Assembly (NCBI RefSeq): GCF_050871315.1
Contig: NZ_JBJLRE010000009.1
Source of the DNA: Kineococcus gynurae
Lineage (GTDB): Bacteria; Actinomycetota; Actinomycetes; Actinomycetales; Kineococcaceae
Strand: one strand, 5' to 3'
Length of the DNA: 64,000 nucleotides
The position numbers and the translations under genes were made by a program. Below the pieces are notes generated by a model. That model was given only the letters and a program-made list of their open reading frames with translations. It ran no database searches and was not told the DNA's origin. Within the stretch, counting starts at the first letter, position 1, and the number at the start of each line of letters is the position of its first letter. Positions 63,635 through 64,000 of this stretch are shown in pieces.

Positions 63635-64000
63635 GGTCTCCTCCTGGCGGTCTCGTGACGGTCCTCGGGCCGGCCCGGCAGCACGGCGAGGAAGTGCCGA
63701 CGGCTGCGGTGCAGGTGGACGTGGGTGGCGTGGACGGCGAGCAGCTCGTCGCCGGCGGCGACCGCCTCGGCGATGAGCTGGTGCTCCCCGGCGGCCGCGA
63801 CGAGACGGGCCGGGTCGTGGCGGGCCAGCCGGCGGATCCGGGCCAGGTGGGTCCGCACCCCGCCCAACGCGGCCACCAGGTGCGGGCTGCCGACCGCGGC
63901 GTCGACGGCGGCGTCGAAGTCGGCGACCAGGCGGTAGTAGCGGTCCAGCCGTTCCTCGGCGTCCTCGGGTGCCCCGTCGGGCCCCGTCGCCGCGAGCCGC
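63631..64000 (-). CDS. GntR-family regulator, FCD domain, N-terminus beyond the window
   Basis: Only the last 122 residues are inside the window. The frame runs open to base 64000 and matches the C-terminal FCD effector domain: LDRYYRLVADFDAAVDAAVGSPHLVAALGGVR, then GEHQLIAEAVAAGDELLAVHATHVHLHRSRRHF, with the His residues that bind metal or ligand in FCD proteins. The DNA-binding wHTH is outside. Coupling to prpD by a 4-nt overlap suggests it controls the prp genes in response to a propionate-derived metabolite (inference). Confidence 0.85.
   Translation of the reverse strand, partial: RLAATGPDGAPEDAEERLDRYYRLVADFDAAVDAAVGSPHLVAALGGVRTHLARIRRLARHDPARLVAAAGEHQLIAEAVAAGDELLAVHATHVHLHRSRRHFLAVLPGRPEDRHETARRRP

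Overview
The window is very GC-rich (roughly 75% by eye) actinobacterial DNA. Gene content and order point to a pigmented member of the Kineosporiaceae, most likely Kineococcus or a close relative (inference). Support: the actinobacterial division and cell-wall (dcw) cluster without ftsA or ddl, SepF and DivIVA/Wag31 beside ftsZ, a DUF3040 protein, a DUF6504/SAV_6107-HEPN/DnaE2 mutagenesis locus, and a carotenoid cluster. Bases 1-95 are a pure C homopolymer, probably a contig-end sequencing artefact. No rRNA, tRNA, transposase or CRISPR array was found.

Layout. (1) 1-7662, minus strand: a surface/polysaccharide accessory block with a truncated secreted PKD-domain protein, a lipoprotein, a DUF1972 glycosyltransferase and a secreted alginate-lyase-like enzyme. 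(2) 7955-14716, minus strand: dnaE1, a MOSC protein, an RluD-type pseudouridine synthase, lspA and a DksA/TraR zinc-finger protein. (3) 14812-35371, minus strand, transcribed right to left: mraZ-rsmH-ftsL-ftsI-murE-murF-mraY-murD-ftsW-murG-murC-ftsQ-ftsZ-pgeF-yggS-sepF-yggT-divIVA. Many stop/start pairs overlap by 4 nt. A promoter with three 10-bp-spaced GTGGAG boxes, probably the MraZ operator, lies just upstream of mraZ. (4) 36176-41273, plus strand: moxR, a DUF58 protein and a transglutaminase-like membrane protein, diverging from mraZ across an 800-bp spacer with a 13-bp GTGGG-containing tandem array. (5) 41570-49916, minus strand: a DUF3040 protein, then dinB, a methyltransferase, dnaE2, a HEPN protein and a DUF6504 protein. 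These last five form a probable operon behind a perfect LexA/SOS box at 50080-50099. (6) 50303-59915, mostly plus strand: an unknown protein, an alpha/beta hydrolase and a carotenoid cluster (CrtA-like monooxygenase, CruF-like protein, glycosyltransferase, CrtD-like desaturase, prenyl diphosphate synthase, CrtI), with a CDP-alcohol phosphatidyltransferase on the opposite strand. No phytoene synthase or lycopene cyclase is present. (7) 59983-64000, minus strand: a methylcitrate-cycle operon prpD-prpB-prpC led by a GntR/FCD regulator cut by the window end.

Two patterns recur. Several genes start 6-8 nt after a TANNNT -10 hexamer with no Shine-Dalgarno, as expected for leaderless mRNAs. Short tandem arrays (12-16 bp) sit in many intergenic spacers and inside a few coding regions. 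The most interesting regions are the SOS operon, which encodes DnaE2 and Pol IV but no ImuA'/ImuB, and the mraZ/moxR spacer.
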